From the NCBI GenBank assembly GCA_021397835.1, contig JAJFZO010000165.1, positions 186,001 to 250,000 on the forward strand: a stretch of DNA of 64,000 nucleotides. The letters are read 5' to 3'. Source of the stretch: Moringa oleifera (Eukaryota; Streptophyta; Magnoliopsida; Brassicales; Moringaceae). A program made the translations under genes and the position numbers. This document shows, one piece after another, positions 23,263 through 38,960 of the stretch (position 1 is the first letter of the stretch; every line of letters starts with the position of its first letter). Below the pieces are notes generated by a model. It saw only the letters and a list, made by a program, of their open reading frames with translations, searched no databases and had not been told where the DNA came from.

Positions 23263-23880
23263 CTAAATATAAATTTTACATTTTTTTATTTTTAAAATAA
23301 GACAATTATGTTAAAATGTTATATTTATTTTATGTTGTTATTAATATTTTATTATTCGTTATTTTTTAATATGCTATTTATTGAAATATTGATGTTCATG
23401 TTATTTTATTTTATGTTGTTATTAGTATTTTATTATTCAGGTTAATATTATTTTTAATATGTTATTTATTTAAATATTGATCTCCACCTTATGGTTATTT
23501 TATTGATTTTCTGTTATTTATTATAAATGCCATTTATTTTGTGTAAATAATTCTATATTATTTGTCTGAATAGTATTTACACATTGTTACATGTCTAATT
23601 TAATATAATAATTATTTTAATAATTATTTTCATATTATTTATGTTCATTATTAGTTATGTGATTATTTTTTTATTATAATAATTTAGACAATATGCTATT
23701 CATTTTATATTATTATGACATGCGATTATTTTTTTCTATTATTAATTTATTTCATATATTATTTATATTTTTATAATAAAATATAATTTTTTATCTTTAT
23801 AAATAGATTCCGATGATGAGAAATTAAGTGCTTTGTGTTATGAGAAATTTAATATCCTGCCACAGGCAACTTCCTTAAAC
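23263..23880. repeat. 600-bp block shared with 35,515-36,117, copy 1
   Basis: TTATTT-rich DNA ending in a small exon-like piece. Nearly identical to 35,515-36,117 and absent from unit 1. Both end at the phrase GGCAACTTCCTTAAACTA. It may mark the edge of an insertion or a recombination product joining units 2 and 3. Confidence 0.75.
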
Positions 23881-23937
23881 TACATATGGAGCTCTAATGT
23901 TTTAAATTTATTTGACTCAAAAGCAAATAAATTTTAG
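23806..23937 (+). other. Exon-like ORF of unknown gene
   Basis: After a plausible acceptor (ATAAATAG) the plus frame reads DSDDEKLSALCYEKFNILPQ and continues to a stop at 23,935. The amino-acid composition looks coding and not random AT-rich. I do not recognise the protein. The first part is repeated at 36,045-36,117 and stops there at once, at the block edge. Confidence 0.3.
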
Positions 23938-23974
23938 AAAATGAAATTAAGAACTGAAATAGGTTTCATACAGG

Positions 23975-24145
23975 GTACTTGTGACAGCACCATGAACACA
24001 CCCTTCAGCAGTGACGAAATTGTTGGATAAAGGCCAGGCATCAAATATTCTTCAAGAAAAGACTGGTATAAAGGAAAAACTTTGGAGGATTCCTTGGGAT
24101 GAAGATATTCAGACTTCTACCAAAAATTTCATAGAACATCTATAA
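23975..24145 (+). other. Exon-like ORF of unknown gene
   Basis: After an acceptor-like ATACAG, the frame VLVTAP, a stop, then THPSAVTKLLDKGQASNIL and KEKLWRIPWDEDIQTS runs to TAA at 24,143. It may belong with the exon-like piece 40 bases upstream, as part of a decayed plus-strand gene. I cannot name the family. Confidence 0.3.
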
Positions 24146-25524
24146 CAGAAAAAGATTACGTCTAAAATAGCTTTGAGATGAACTAGATCAAAGGAAACAT
24201 GGACCACTTAATGTTGATGAGGAGAAATAAAATGAATTTTTTCAAGCATAGATGATGTTTTTAAGCAGAAAAGCAGATTAGTGAAAAGTATGCACATTAT
24301 TAAACGACCAGCAAATCCATATCTGACCAACATAGTTCAGTTTTTTATATATATATATAAAAAAAGGAAAAACAAAGAGATAAAAGTAGTATATGTTGAG
24401 CACCAAGGGGATGCTACCCTGTACAGTTGATTAGTTAGTTAGATAGTAAGGGTTGTAAAAACTCCACCACATCTATCTCATCTACACCATATTTACCCGT
24501 CACCCAAAAGTTTAATGACAATCCCCATCTACCCTTGATCAACGCAATAGAGTTTTCAATCCCTCAAAAGCTTTTTTACTCTTATCCCTCAACACCATAC
24601 AAAAAATAACTAAGGGCTTTAGACATACGGACAGCCTTCCAAGATTCCAACTCCTCCATAACTGAATCAAAAACCATGCACTGTTGCTTCAAAACTGAAA
24701 GTGCACTATTCTAAATACTCATGCAACATAATTCACCAACTAGTAAAATTATGTCCTAGTTTAAGAATAAATAATTATACAAAAAGTTACTTATGTTTTG
24801 GCATTTCTTATACAAATAATAATACAATTATTTTTATAATTTTCAAAAATTAGAACAGTATCAATAAAAATGGATACCAATATTGAACAACTAACAAGGG
24901 TGTTCTGCAGTCATAAACAATATCTTAAGATTGTAACTGCCGATAGTGGAATAGCTAGAGAAAGGTCACAAGCAACAAGAAAGTCTTACCTCTAATTGAA
25001 GGCTTTAACTTATTGCCAGAATGACTTCTGCCTATGAAGCCTACATTTTTGGACTAAATAAAAATTCCTTTGGGAAGCAAAAACAGTTGCTATCGAATTA
25101 TTTTCTTTAGTTACAATAAACACTAAAAATGCGAAAAAGTTACCCGAAGTTACTTCCTTCCAAACATATGAAGGTTTACACAGAGGAGTAATTAGATTAA
25201 AAAGCATCAATTTTCTTAGATATTACAGGACAAGTTATGGGAAAGACCTCACAAATCACAGAGAGGCTTTGAAGTTGAGACATGCACATATAAATTAGCA
25301 CATCAATAAAAACATTCTAATTAAGGTTAAATCAGAATATCTAGAACTTCAATTTTATTTATGTTACAACATGCTAACATCTATAACATGTCCAAAAATT
25401 TTCTTCTTTATCTTTTTTGTGGTATGGTAACACTCTTCTAAATATTTGACTTACTCAACAAACCAAGAAGGTAAAGAAGCATATCCAAGGACATAAGAAG
25501 TGATCACAAATCAAAAAGATGTCT
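24146..25524. other. No gene recognised
   Basis: AT-rich DNA opposite the SMC3 direction. A good donor-like site (GTAAGA) occurs on the minus strand near 24,990, but the frame before it carries stops. I see no tRNA and no clear element ends. Confidence 0.5.
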
Positions 25525-25741
25525 TCATGAAAATTTTTCTAAATGACAAAGCCACCTGCACCAACAATTAGCAGATAAATTGTCTAGCGAATAAACAGAC
25601 TGAAGACATTTGATATGACACTCATCAAACCGACATTCAAGACATCTATGGCACTTATAACAAGAGAATCTGTTGAAATGTGCACCAACTTCAATTTCTT
25701 TAATGTTCGATATTTTCTCAATTATGAGTTGGTGTGTTATT
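25525..25741 (-). other. Cysteine-rich open frame, unassigned
   Basis: About 72 codons without ATG, ending in TGA at 25,525. It contains FSCYKCHRCLECRFDECHIK, with cysteines spaced C-x2-C-x2-C-x2-C-x4-C-x3-C, and further CWCRWLC. It lies downstream of the last SMC3 exon on the same strand. The spacing suggests a zinc-binding fold, but I recognise no family and it may be chance. Confidence 0.25.
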
Positions 25742-26354
25742 TGCTTTTTTTTTTTTTTTTGTGTTATTTCCTATTCTAAGCAATAACATCTTGCAAACTA
25801 TTGTCCTAGGAAAACTTAGATTAAGGAAAACTTAGAATACATCAATGCAAAATGTACTTTTTGATTGTCTCCTAAGATACATAAATTGTGTTGTAATTTA
25901 CAAAATCAACGCATTTTTCAGCCAATTTCCGATGGAATCACTTTCATATACATGAAAACATGAGTAGAATTCTAAGAGTAAACTTCCAATTAAGGGGGAA
26001 AAATCAATTAGACGTAATTATTAGTTTATTAGTTCCACAGTCAGTTACCAATACATTGTTGAGTGACAAGCAAGAACTTACTAAAGTTGAATGTGTCTAT
26101 TATAACATCATCAATCCTCAGACAAATGGACATGTAGCTGCATCCTACTGGCTATAATTTATAATAACCAAGAACAAAACTTTGAAAAGAAAAAGAACCT
26201 GTGAAGTAATCACATCAATCATTTTGCTCACTGTCCACAACTACATATCACTTAAACATAATTATTGGTTGATATGCCCAAAGGTACAACAATGTAACAC
26301 TTCTAGATCGAGCATAACAACCTTTATGCATCCAAGAATCTAAGATAAACTGAC

Positions 26355-30610
<4,256 letters not shown>

Positions 30611-31757
30611 ATCACACGTGGGTACAGTGGCAGAAACGACACAGTTTGGATTCTCTTAAAAGGTTTTAACAGAAAACTGGAAGATTAATGGAGTAAAATA
30701 AGATAATACAATAAATTTTATTTTCAAAAATAATAAATTAAATTTTAAATTACTAATTTAGATCAAATTAAAATTATTTTCAAAATTTAAAAATATTTTT
30801 ATTGTTAAAATATTTTAAAATAATTTAAATAAATTTTACATTTCAAAAAAATTAAATTATTTTTAATTCATAAGTTATTGTTTATGACCTTTAACATTTT
30901 TTATATTACAAATTTTTTAAAAATATTTTTAATTTTTAAAAATTAATTTTTGTAATTGCAATTTAAATATTTTTTATACATTTTAAAATTTTTAATTAAA
31001 ATTTATTATATAAATTTTTTAATATAAAATTTTAAATTTTAAATTTTTTAATAAAATTTAATTTAATTTAAATTGATTAATTTTTTTATCCTTGATTAAA
31101 CAGTAAATTTTATTGAATAATTGTAAAATAAATATTATAATTTTACAATTTCTACCCTATAATAAATAATATTTTATAAACATGATTGATAAAAACTAAA
31201 GTAATGGCTGGTCCAAACAGAGATACATAACTTGTTGCTTTCATCTTAGGGGTCAAAGTACTCTGTACCATCAAAAGTCAATAGAAATATTATCAAATTG
31301 AAATCGCATCTATATCTATAATCTAATTCATTATGAATTTTAAATATGATATAAAAGCATATAAAAATCGAAAATGTTTGAAATTTTTTTAAAACTTTCA
31401 CATCAGCATTAATGTGAAGTTGATGTATTTTATTTAATTATCTTATATATTAAAAATTCTATTATTAAATATTATTAAATTTAATAATAATTTATAATTT
31501 AAATTTAACAACAATCATAATGTTAAAATTTTGATAATTATATATAAATGAATTTAAATATAGGGATAAGTGTAATATTAAAATTTTGTAATATATAAAT
31601 AAACTTCTTCACTTTTCATAATATCAAAAACCTATTGAAGTTAAAAAATTCAATTTTGTTTATTATATTTACTTTTTATTTTATCATTTTTGTTAATTTA
31701 TTGGGTTTTTAATTTAAACTTTAATATTTAATTTACAACAATTTTACCTTGAATCTA

Positions 31758-32062
31758 TTAATGTGACCTAATTTTAATTCTTTCATTAAATTTTTTAGAG
31801 AAATTTGTTAAAAGTTATCTTGAATTTTTTTTTTACACAAAATAATGTTGACAACAGGCTGGGTATTTGTCTATTTAAAAAATTTTGAATTTAAACTCAA
31901 CTAAAATATACATACTTAAATTCATTCCAAACTTATTTAGAAAACTAATTAATATCTAAATACATTCCAAATCCGTCATAATTACTCGCATATTACTGAA
32001 ACTCGTCAGAACTTATGTATTATATTTATATATATGTCATGAATTTTAATAAGATAATAAGT
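31758..32062. other. 300-bp segment present only in unit 2 tail
   Basis: Extra AT-rich sequence relative to unit 1, where 14,256 joins directly. Short similar bases (ATCT) lie at both edges. It may be an insertion in unit 2 or a deletion in unit 1. No gene is present. Confidence 0.6.
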
Positions 32063-32370
32063 ATCTTACTTGTTTAAATATTTAATTAATTATTTATTAA
32101 TATAATTAAATTTTAAAATAAATTAACAAACATTAATGAAAATAAAATACAAAATATCGTATAATTCTACTAATTAAACAAAAAATAAATTAAAACTTAA
32201 TAATAAATTCTTGAAATACAAATTTAAAAATCTAATATAATCAAATTCAAATTAAAAGTTCAATATAATCAAATTTTTAAAAAATAAATATATTTATATA
32301 ATTTCGTAAAACTAGCTCAAGTAGCAGATACCCAAAGGTCTAAATCTAAACGTAATTAAGGCCTTAAACT

Positions 32371-33910
32371 TATACATATATTTGTGTTTGTGGGTGCTTC
32401 TCATCGTGTAAAGCACTTCTACCTGTTAGGAAGCTTGGTGTCCCTTCTTTATCTATATCTGAGACCTTTCCTGAGCCAAGGGAGCATTTTTTCTATGCGC
32501 AAATTAGGAGCTAGGAAGAAGTTCTTCCTCTAAAAAGATGGTGAGAATCTGTTCTTGGTGGTAGGGCATGGTTAAGCTTTTAGTAGGCATAAAGTAAAAG
32601 AAATTGATCGATCGAGATAACATTTCCACCAGATGCCTTCAACCCATCTAGTAGCAGCAGCATAAGCGGATGTGAAAGCCTATCTACTGCCGCCAATGAC
32701 CCAAGAGAAGGGAACTCCCCATTTTTGGAACCATTGAATGTTGCCATCAACTCCCATCTGAAGGGGCACTAGTTCTCCATTCATTTCTTCTTCTCTTGCC
32801 CTTCGCTGGATAGAAGCTATCAAGCCCTCCTGATCATCAAAGCTTATAAGCAAGCAGGGAAAATCCGTATCTCAAAATGAATTTCTTTTTTTTTTTTTTT
32901 CGTCCTTCCTTCAACTTTAAATCCATTTGCCATCCTCGTATACTCTGCTTTTGGAGAGCCAGAACGAGGGATAGGATATGAGGCCACCTCTCCTAGTCTT
33001 AACTGGGATTCCCATCATTCAGTGAAGGCTCCAAGCCATCGCCATATTCATCTCCACCCGCTACCATTGACCCCTATGCTGCATTCGATCCATCTGTCCC
33101 ATCACCAGAGGCGGATATGTGCCCAGGTATCTGACCCCTTTCGTCAGACCTATAAGGGAAATCAGTCATAAGTAGGCCCTACAGCTATTTCCATTCATCA
33201 AAAACTCTCAATTAAGAGTCCAAGGCAGGCTAACCACTAGCATCTTATCTTTTTTCATCCTTTTTGGTGGCACTAATAGAAAGGAAATACTAGCCAATGA
33301 ACCTTGACTCTCTACTCTCTCCCAACAAATCAAGAAATCTAGTGCGGTCAGTAAATGCATAACTTGGATTGGAATGCCGGGATTGAGAGACAGATATTCG
33401 CTAGGTCTGATATTAGATTGTTGCTCATTCACTTCTTTCTGCATTAGATCGAATCAATTAGATGGGTCACTAGGAAGGGATTAGCTTATTCACAACTCAG
33501 ATGCTGCCATGGAGCCTTCATTCATCGGTTCTTGGCACTTGGGATTGGGAGGCATTCAAATTTGAAGGATTTTATGCGCTCTGTAGCCCTCGAAAGATTG
33601 AGGATACATCATAGGCTTTTGATCTCTTGGGCTTGGGATCCATTGGTATACGTAATAAGATCAACCGATTGCCTGGTTCGATCCTCGCCTTTCCTTCACC
33701 AATAGGCACGATAGTTCCCGGAATGAAACTTGGTGGCAGATTGGGATTGATAAATGGAAGGTTACGCTTCGCCGTAAGAGGCGGAGGGCAAAAGATTGGA
33801 AAAACTAGACTAGGAGAGCCGCCCTCAAGTCGTGAGGATAAGCTTGACACAAATTAGGCGGGAGAGCCCTTATGACAACAACTCTGGTGGTCCATGTAGA
33901 AAAGCCCTTA
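32371..33910. other. Nuclear mitochondrial insertion, copy C (partial)
   Basis: Matches B from about 20,955 and A from about 6,595 onward, so it contains none of the three respiratory genes. It keeps the 280 bp missing from B, including the segment with overlapping ORFs at 33,572-33,857. The left junction falls in a TA-rich run next to the microsatellite position of the other copies. Confidence 0.75.
33572..33857. other. Unassigned overlapping ORFs in mitochondrial copy C
   Basis: Open in both directions: minus 92 codons (containing GTIVPIGEGKARIEPGNRL) and plus 76 codons. The same pair is open in copy A at 7,783-8,086 and is deleted from copy B. The minus frame is followed downstream by another short frame, 33,208-33,444 (FLICWERVESQGSLA), present in all three copies. 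No function can be assigned. Confidence 0.25.
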
Positions 33911-34710
33911 TGACAATAATTAGTATTGACAATGTAAGAATTTCAAACCTAAATCCAAAACATTTATGTTGATTTAAATAAACTCAAAACATAAAACTAT
34001 TATGCATTAAATATCATTTTAAATAACATAAACTTACTCCACTATATTAAAATATTTAAAGTACACTTTTTACTAACCAAAAATAAATTTTTTATAACTC
34101 ATAAAAAATTAAAAAGAGAGATCTAACAAACATAGAGAGGTAAAAAAAAAAAATGACAACAAAGAAAGAAAAATGTTTATCTTGTAATAATGAATGAAGA
34201 TAATAGTAAAATATTTTTTTTGTCAAATGAAAGATGCAGTAATTAATGAAAATCTAAAAAAATTTGAATTTGCATGTATTATCTTTTTGATATAAAAGAG
34301 TTTGACAATTATGAAATTAAATATCATTTTACTAAAAACACAAAAATTTGAAAAGAAAATGCAATAACATATTAAAAATAAAAAATAAATATAATAAATT
34401 AAATTAAATTTTTTAATTTTATCGAACTCTTAATATTGAAAAGAGTTAAAGGGTTCATCTACATATAGTATAAATATTTTAAGATTATAATTATTACTAA
34501 ATTTAAATTTGAATTATAAATTATTATTAGTTTAAAATTTTGTGATTTTAAGATTAAATTTATTATTAAATTTAAGCTTGAAAATATTTTGATATAGATT
34601 ATCATGTTAATATAAATATAAATTTATATTTATCATGCCAATATAAATTTATTTAAAAAATTAAATTTAATCTTAAAATTGATACTGTTTGAGTTTGAAA
34701 TCACTATAAA

Positions 34711-34732
34711 TTATATATATATATATATATAT
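34711..34732. repeat. (TA)n microsatellite
   Basis: About 10 TA repeats in the unit 3 spacer. The unit 1 site (about 9,205-9,215) is much shorter. Confidence 0.85.
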
Positions 34733-35201
34733 TTTTCATAAATTATTTTTCTTTTAAAAATACTCAATTTTGTTTGAGCTAATTTTGAAAAATTATAAAA
34801 TTTTCATATTTTTTAAATAAAATACAATAAATTTAAAATAAAAATAAAAATAATAAAAATATTAAATGATGAAAGGGATAGAAAAAGATGAAGAATGAGT
34901 TTCCAAAGGTGACAGAGGGTAATTGAATAATTTCAGAAGGCATAAGGGTCAAAAAGTTTTTCAATTTCAAATTGCAAAGTTGTGTTTTGTCTAATATCAG
35001 GTTAAATTGGTAATTTTAAATAGTGAGGGCATTATGGTGATTTCATAAAATGGATAAATATCAAACATATAAAAATAGATATTTAAAAAAAAAAGTTCTG
35101 AAAGATAAAAATGAAAGCGAAAATAAAATGAAAAATAAAAATAAAAAAAGGAGCCTAGGGCCTAGGGATTGCTTTTCGTCTATATGGGAAGAATAGAGGG
35201 A

Positions 35202-35339
35202 GTTGACGATATTGGCCTGTCAGCACTCCCTTATGTGGTCCCTGGGCATGTAGTGGCGGGCGAGGTGATCGAGATGAGCTTAGAAGTGGAGTATAGAGTC
35301 AAAGACACCGTTGGTGTTTTTCCTTTCCTTTTCCCCTGA
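35202..35339 (+). pseudogene. Zinc-type alcohol dehydrogenase fragment, copy C
   Basis: Same fragment as at 9,658-9,798, with one codon deleted (SLEVEYRVKDTVGVFP) and a Cys-to-Tyr change. It ends at the same stop. Unit 2 lacks it because the spacer is truncated there. Confidence 0.55.
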
Positions 35340-35514
35340 AGACGGGAGGAACATAATACATTTTTCTTTCCTTTCATTATACTTTGGTGCCAAAAGTTAT
35401 CTTCTTTGTTTTTTTAACTAATAAATAGTAAACCTTTCAAATTTTCACTGAGGCTTTTGTTGTTAATGGTCATTCTTTGTTGAGTTTGAAGTCTCATGCT
35501 TATTTTTATGTCTA

Positions 35515-36117
35515 AATATCTTTCTATTTTTAAAATAAGACAATTATGTTAAAATGTTATATTTATTTTATGTTGTTATTAATATTTTATTATTCATTAT
35601 TTTTAATATGCTATTTATTTAAATATTGATGTTCATGTTATTTTATTTTATGTTGTTATTAGTATTTTATTATTCATGTTAATATTATTTTTAATATGTT
35701 ATTTATTTAAATATTGATCTCCACCTTATGGTTATTTTATTGATTTTCTGTTATTTATTATAAATGCCATTTATTTTGTGTAAATAATTCTATATTATTT
35801 GTCTGAATAGTATTTATACATTGTTACATGTCTAATTTAATATAATAATTGTTTTAATAATTATTTTCATATTATTTACGTTCATTATTAGTTATGTGAT
35901 TTTTTTTATTATAATAATTTAGACAATATGCTATTCATTTTATATTATTATGACATGCGATTATTTTTTTCTATTATTAATTTATTTCATATATTATTTA
36001 TATTTTTATAATAAAATATAATTTTTTATCTTTATAAATAGATTCCGATGATGAGAAATTAAGTGCTTTGTGTTATGGGAAATTTAATATCCTGCCACAG
36101 GCAACTTCCTTAAACTA
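35515..36117. repeat. 600-bp block shared with 23,263-23,880, copy 2
   Basis: Second copy of the TTATTT-rich block with its exon-like end (SALCYGKFNILPQATSLN, then a stop). Marks the right edge of the duplicated region. Confidence 0.75.
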
Positions 36118-37240
36118 GGTTACTTATAGAAGAGAATATATTGATGCTGAATAAAACTAAAAAATAAAAATATTTTTTAATTTTTTAAAATTAATTTAAT
36201 TTAATTTAATCAGTGAAATAGTTAATTTTAAATATTAAATACATAAATTTAATAATAATTGATGTTTAGGTGGTGAAAATATTAATCTTTTCTTACATTC
36301 AATGGACTTTTAAATCTAAATTTTATTTTCATAAATCATTTCAGTTTGTCTTTTTAAAATTTTAAATTAATTTTTTTAAAAAATTTAAGAATAAATTATT
36401 TTACTTGATTATTCATGTTTTAAAAAATTTAATAAAAATTTTATTTTTCAGTAAAAAAATCGTTTTTCGTCAAAATTGATTTTGAGATTTTCAGAAATCA
36501 TTAAAAAATCTGTGAAAATCAGTAAAAAGTTTTATTATTGTTATTTTCTTATGATGGATGTTTTTAATTTTTAATTTTCATTTAAAGATAATTTTTATTG
36601 TCAAAAAATATATATATATAATAAACTAGAAAGTCTTGTATCTTTTCCTTGTGGGGTTTACTTTATTTGAAATTTAAATATTTAGTCATAATATAAACTA
36701 TAAAAACATCCTTTCAAATTGGTATAAACAATATTGTAATATTTTAGTTATAGTATAAACTATTAATACGGTAATTTCACATTAGCTTCTTTTTTAATTA
36801 TTTTATTTAATTAAATAAAATAATTATAAATATTTTAATCATTAAATACTAAACTTTTAATAATTTAAAAATTAAATTAATATAAATGTTTTAATTTTAT
36901 ACTTAGATAAAATCCAACTCAAATTTTAATTTGAACCTAAAATTTAAGCTTGAAATCAATTTAATTTAGGATCATAATATTCATTTCAATAAATATTGGG
37001 TCAAAGAATCGAGCTTTGAACAAAACAGTTTATTTTATGGTCTTAAAAATAATTTATTAAATTTTAATAATGACATTTTAAAAATTAAATTAATTTAATA
37101 ATAACTTAGGAAAGCATTTTGTCCTTTAATTTCAAAATTAATTTCCATGAAAATAAACTAGATGACAAAATTACCAATTGAAGAGAAAATACTTACTGAC
37201 ATAACACTTGAGGTCCAATTTTAGATAAAATTAATTATAA
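36118..37240. other. AT-rich DNA without genes
   Basis: Single-copy in this window, with poly-T and TA runs. I see no open frame, element end or RNA gene. Confidence 0.5.
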
Positions 37241-37570
37241 AAAAAGAAAGAGACAGAATTTTGAAATTTGGCAGGCCCCTTTGCTCTAGTAACTGAAAAC
37301 AGGATACGGATCCGTTCACGGGCTCGCATTTACAGGTTGAAACAGGATATCCACGGGGACCGCGAGCCAGCCACGCGCTCCTGCCCCTCAATAAATTCCT
37401 GACGTCCACGTGTCTCATTATCAACGGCCCAAAATCCCCCCTAACCACCTAGATATCTATTGGTCAGACTGCCAACTTCGTTGCTTCAATTCTATTTTCG
37501 TTTCCCTTTAACATCTCTCAGTCTCTCTGTTCCTTTATCTCTCTCTCTCTCTCTCTTTCTCTTTGTAACA
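37241..37570 (+). promoter_or_regulatory. Ferritin promoter and 5' leader with IDRS-like element and G-box
   Basis: GC content rises sharply just upstream of the ferritin start. CGCGAGCCAGCCAC at 37,361-37,374 matches the iron-dependent regulatory sequence of plant ferritin promoters at about 12 of 14 positions (consensus from memory). A G-box CACGTG lies at 37,407-37,412 beside a second ACGT core (GACGTC). In Arabidopsis, bHLH factors of the iron response bind such a G-box near the IDRS. A CT-rich leader at 37,530-37,565 precedes the ATG. Confidence 0.6.
37534..37563. repeat. (CT)n microsatellite in ferritin leader
   Basis: A run of CT repeats just upstream of the ferritin ATG, typical of plant 5' leaders. 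Confidence 0.8.
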
Positions 37571-37890
37571 ATGTTTCTACGCCTTTCCTTTTGTTCTTCA
37601 ATCTCTCAGAGGGAGACCAATGGTTTCTATCGCTCATGCTCTTCTCTGAATGCTTTGAAGAACTTGAATGGGTTATCTTCTGTGCGACACTCGGAGAGGA
37701 TCAATGTCAATGGTGGGTTGGTGGTTTCGGCTTCCAAAGAGGCCAACAACAGACAAACTTTGGATATCGTTTTTGAACCTTTTGAGGAAGTGAAGAAGGA
37801 TGAACTGCTTCTCCCAAATGTCCCTCAAGCATCGTTTGCCCGTCAATACTTTACAGATCAGTGTGAGGCAGCTCTAAACGAACAAATCAA
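37571..37890 (+). pseudogene. FER: Plastid ferritin exon 1 (orphan)
   Basis: Ferritin stores iron in plastids as a 24-mer cage. The frame opens with [15 protein letters not shown], a transit-peptide-like region rich in Ser and Arg. Next comes the plant extension peptide ([20 protein letters not shown]) and the start of helix A ([18 protein letters not shown]). It ends at a GT donor (GTGGGTTT) exactly where plant ferritin exon 1 normally ends. No stop or frameshift is present. The next exon (about VEYNVSYVYHA) is not found up to 39 kb, so the gene is cut after exon 1. The start is chosen at 37,571, after the CT-rich leader. An in-frame upstream ATG at 37,460 would add 37 Leu/Ser-rich residues encoded by that leader. 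Confidence 0.85.
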
Positions 37891-38067
37891 GTGGGTTTCG
37901 CTTTTTCATTCTCTACTCGATAATCTCCCAATACACGATATCAATCCATTGGTTATTTTGTTTTTGTTTGCTAAACTGTCATTCTGGTTGATTATTCTTT
38001 AGATAAGAAATGATTTGTGGTTTTTAATTAGTTTGTTTTGCTTTTATTATCTAAAATGATATAATAT

Positions 38068-38262
38068 CTTCAATGATCTCGGAGCCCACCAACAAGGTGT
38101 TCTGACCTGACGAACAGCTTCCGTCCGCAATTTCCAGACTCTCCCGGATGTCGTCGCTGCACGGCATTTCCTGTACTGCTTCCTCGATCATCGGCTTCGT
38201 TATCGATATAATCTTGCTCAGCCAAATCGGACAAAAGAGTATGTATGCTCTGGGTTTTCATT
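38068..38262. other. GC-rich exon-like segment, unassigned
   Basis: An abrupt GC-rich island within AT-rich flanks. On the minus strand one frame is open throughout and reads PMIEEAVQEMPCSDDIRESL and then LEIADGSC. A second minus frame and a plus frame are also largely open. The minus frame looks most protein-like, but I cannot name it. It is not ferritin. Confidence 0.35.
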
Positions 38263-38349
38263 TTAATTAATAAATTATTATGTTTATTTGAATGAAAAAA
38301 TCACACATGTTATGCAGGTTTTCACAATATGACCGTTGATCAATTATTT

Positions 38350-38960
38350 AAACGATAAGTTCACGCCTTCTGCACTCTTCTTTCTCCTCTGCTTTTTTCT
38401 TTCCCCCTGTCTCTCAAAACCTTCTCTTCCTTGAGGAAGCAGAGCGAAGAAAAAGAAGAAACAGAGAACCCAGGGATGATCTCAAACTGGACTGTGCGAA
38501 AATGAGGGTATGGCACACAACTGGAATGGAATTTCCGTGGGTCTCTTTTACGAGCATTCTCCCCATGCAAGTGGTCGGGATATTTCTTACGGTATGAGTG
38601 AAAAGCGACCTCAGGAACGACATACGCAACATGAAAGTGTGCAGAGGTTGATGGGTTTTCTTGGAAACAAGGTACGTTTTAATTTCTCAAAGATGGAGAG
38701 TGGAATTATGATGATGTAAGAAAAGGTGGCCATCTCATCTTCTTGGATTTTTCAGGTTCAATTTCAATTACCATGTCTTTGCACCAAGCAAGCATTTGCT
38801 TTATCTGCAGTCGTTTGATCTCTAGGCAGAAGGAGGGAGATGAACTACAAAAAAACTCATATGTTATGGAGATCCTAAGGAAGACAAGATTTCCAAGGAT
38901 CCATGGCCATGGCATGGCAGACGAGAACTCTCCTCAAACAATTCTCAATCAGGACTAAAG
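38350..38960 (+). other. Exon-like region with CT-rich leader, unassigned
   Basis: A CT-rich stretch (38,360-38,430) is followed by purine-rich DNA. Plus frames then read MAHNWNGISVGLFYEHSPHA up to a possible donor (AAACAAGGTACG near 38,667), and after a possible acceptor near 38,756 a frame reads SICFICSRLISRQKEGD and EILRKTRFPRIHGHGMADE. It looks like a leader plus two exons of a decayed gene. The family is not recognised. Confidence 0.35.

Larger units (their letters stand above)
33910..35432. repeat. AT-rich spacer, unit 3
   Basis: Matches the unit 1 spacer including the dehydrogenase fragment, but with an internal loss near 34,620-34,660. It carries a TA microsatellite at 34,711-34,732. 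Confidence 0.7.
32371..36117. repeat. Segmental duplication unit 3, partial
   Basis: The third copy starts inside the mitochondrial part, at the point matching about 20,955 of unit 2. It continues through the spacer and dehydrogenase fragment to 35,432. After about 80 unique bases comes the block also found at 23,263-23,880. It has no SMC3 part. Its spacer lacks roughly 250 bp present at about 8,890-9,140 of unit 1. Confidence 0.8.

Noticed and set aside
24400..24720. Possible LINE or other retroelement remnant on the minus strand
   Set aside because: The frame is broken and no reverse-transcriptase or endonuclease motif could be identified.
37460..37570. Upstream in-frame ATG at 37,460 as the ferritin start
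   Set aside because: It would translate the CT-rich leader into a Leu/Ser run. The start at 37,571 gives a normal transit peptide.
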